Both the position numbers and the translations under genes were made by a program. Source: Bacillota bacterium (GTDB taxonomy: Bacteria; Bacillota; Clostridia; Oscillospirales; Oscillospiraceae). From it: 7,288 nt of DNA. The stretch covers positions 1 through 7,288 of the forward strand of contig JAGFXS010000108.1 in assembly GCA_017861415.1 (NCBI GenBank), in the 5' to 3' direction. The notes under the pieces are model-generated. The model was not told where the DNA came from. It did not search any database and worked only from the letters and a program-made list of their open reading frames with translations. This document shows, piece after piece, positions 6,637 through 7,288 of this stretch (position 1 is its first letter; each line of letters opens with the position of its first letter).

Positions 6637-7017
6637 ATGGCAAGCAACCGCTTAGGCCGCATCAATGAGGAAATCCATCGGGAGTTGGCCGACCTCATCC
6701 GTACCCTGAAGGACCCGCGGATCCGCGGCATGGTGTCCATCACCGCCGTTCATACCACCCCGGATCTTCGCTACGCCAAGGTATTCATCAGCGTACTAAA
6801 TAAGGATGACGTGAAGGAAGTTCTAAAGGGCCTCAAATCCTCCGGCGGCTATCTCCGCCGTGAGTTGGGCCATGCTTTGGCTCTGCGCTACACGCCGGAG
6901 CTGATCTTCCAAGAGGATGACTCCATTGACAAGGGCGCCCATATTTTAAAGCTGCTTAACAAGTTGGAGCCGGCACCCCAAGATCAGGAGACAGGAGGGG
7001 ACCATGAATCATCGTGA
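6637..7017 (+). CDS. rbfA: 30S ribosome-binding factor RbfA
   Basis: A 126-residue RbfA, the normal family length. It is a KH-type cold-shock factor that binds the 30S subunit and aids 16S rRNA 5' end maturation. Conserved stretches are RINEEIHRELADLI (8-21), KDPRIRGMVSITAV (25-38), TPDLRYAKVFISVL (41-54), GGYLRRELGHALALRYTPEL (70-89) and DDSIDKGAHI (94-103). A short acidic tail ends the protein. ATG 6637 has AGGAGG (6626-6631) 5 bases upstream. It follows infB after 116 bases that hold a strong stem-loop, and its last 14 bases overlap the next gene, so translation of the two is probably coupled. Confidence 0.96.
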   Translation: MASNRLGRINEEIHRELADLIRTLKDPRIRGMVSITAVHTTPDLRYAKVFISVLNKDDVKEVLKGLKSSGGYLRRELGHALALRYTPELIFQEDDSIDKGAHILKLLNKLEPAPQDQETGGDHESS

Positions 7018-7288
7018 CGCCGCCGCCCTGCTCATGGATCAGGATGGAATCCTGATCCTCACCCACCGCCGCCCTGACGGAGACACCATCGGCAGCGGCG
7101 CCGCACTTTGCCTTGGACTTCGTCAGAAGGGTAAGACCGCGTACCTCCACCCAAATGAGGATGCAGGCGGACTATTCCTTCCCTATACAGAGGGACTTTT
7201 CCCTCCCGAGGATTTTACGCCCAGCTACCTGGTGACCGTAGACACCGCCTCCCCCGATCTACTCCCTGACAGTGCCGCTGACTATGCA
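7004..7288 (+). CDS. nrnA: DHH-family phosphoesterase (NrnA-like oligoribonuclease/pAp phosphatase), 3' end outside window
   Basis: The first 95 residues of a DHH/DHHA1 phosphoesterase, cut by the window end. The metal-binding motif HRRPDGDTIGS (21-31) holds His21, Asp25 and Asp27, and VTVDTAS (77-83) gives the second-motif Asp80. Members beside rbfA in Firmicutes are NrnA-type enzymes, which cleave very short RNAs (nanoRNA) and dephosphorylate pAp; this assignment rests on context plus the motifs, because the DHHA1 domain is not visible. ATG 7004 has AGGAGGGG (6992-6999) 4 bases upstream and overlaps the end of rbfA by 14 bases. A related c-di-AMP or pApA phosphodiesterase of the same superfamily is the main alternative. 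Confidence 0.88.
   Translation, partial: MNHRDAAALLMDQDGILILTHRRPDGDTIGSGAALCLGLRQKGKTAYLHPNEDAGGLFLPYTEGLFPPEDFTPSYLVTVDTASPDLLPDSAADYA

Noticed and set aside
1..7288. Mobile elements, CRISPR arrays, tRNA or rRNA genes.
   Set aside because: No transposase or integrase motifs, no spaced direct repeats, and no cloverleaf or rRNA-like sequence were seen.

Overview
The window looks like part of the chromosome of a spore-forming, Oscillospiraceae-like member of the Clostridia (Firmicutes). Three things suggest this: the gene order rimP-nusA-rnpM(ylxR)-ylxQ-infB-rbfA-nrnA on the + strand, which is the classic Gram-positive transcription/translation operon; strong GGAGG-type ribosome binding sites; and a ytaF-type sporulation membrane gene upstream. 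Placement below the class level is an inference from overall sequence character.

Layout. Positions 26-609 hold a YtaF/MntP-like membrane protein gene whose reading frame is broken near 301. A stretch of about 140 bases with no convincing gene follows. On the - strand, 752-1414 encodes a small alpha/beta hydrolase, convergent to ytaF and divergent from the operon. The 270-base space at 1415-1684 carries a good sigma-A promoter with an extended -10 (1549-1577), a terminator-like hairpin in the leader (1603-1633) and a second GC-rich hairpin just before the rimP ribosome binding site (1650-1668). The operon then runs to the right edge: rimP, nusA, rnpM, ylxQ, infB (frame broken near 4406-4416), rbfA, and the first 95 codons of a DHH phosphoesterase (nrnA-like) cut by the window end.

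How the genes work together. RimP and RbfA help mature the 30S subunit. NusA controls transcription pausing, termination and antitermination. RnpM and YlxQ are small RNA-binding proteins, the former linked to RNase P. IF-2 places initiator tRNA on the ribosome. The NrnA-type enzyme degrades very short RNAs and pAp. Tight spacing, two gene overlaps and the leader attenuator point to one co-regulated transcript.

The region is mostly housekeeping and I see no undescribed multi-gene system. The points most worth checking are the broken infB frame (in a gene that should be essential), the broken ytaF, the attenuator-like rimP leader, the TTG starts of rnpM and infB, and the strong stem-loop without a U-tract between infB and rbfA.
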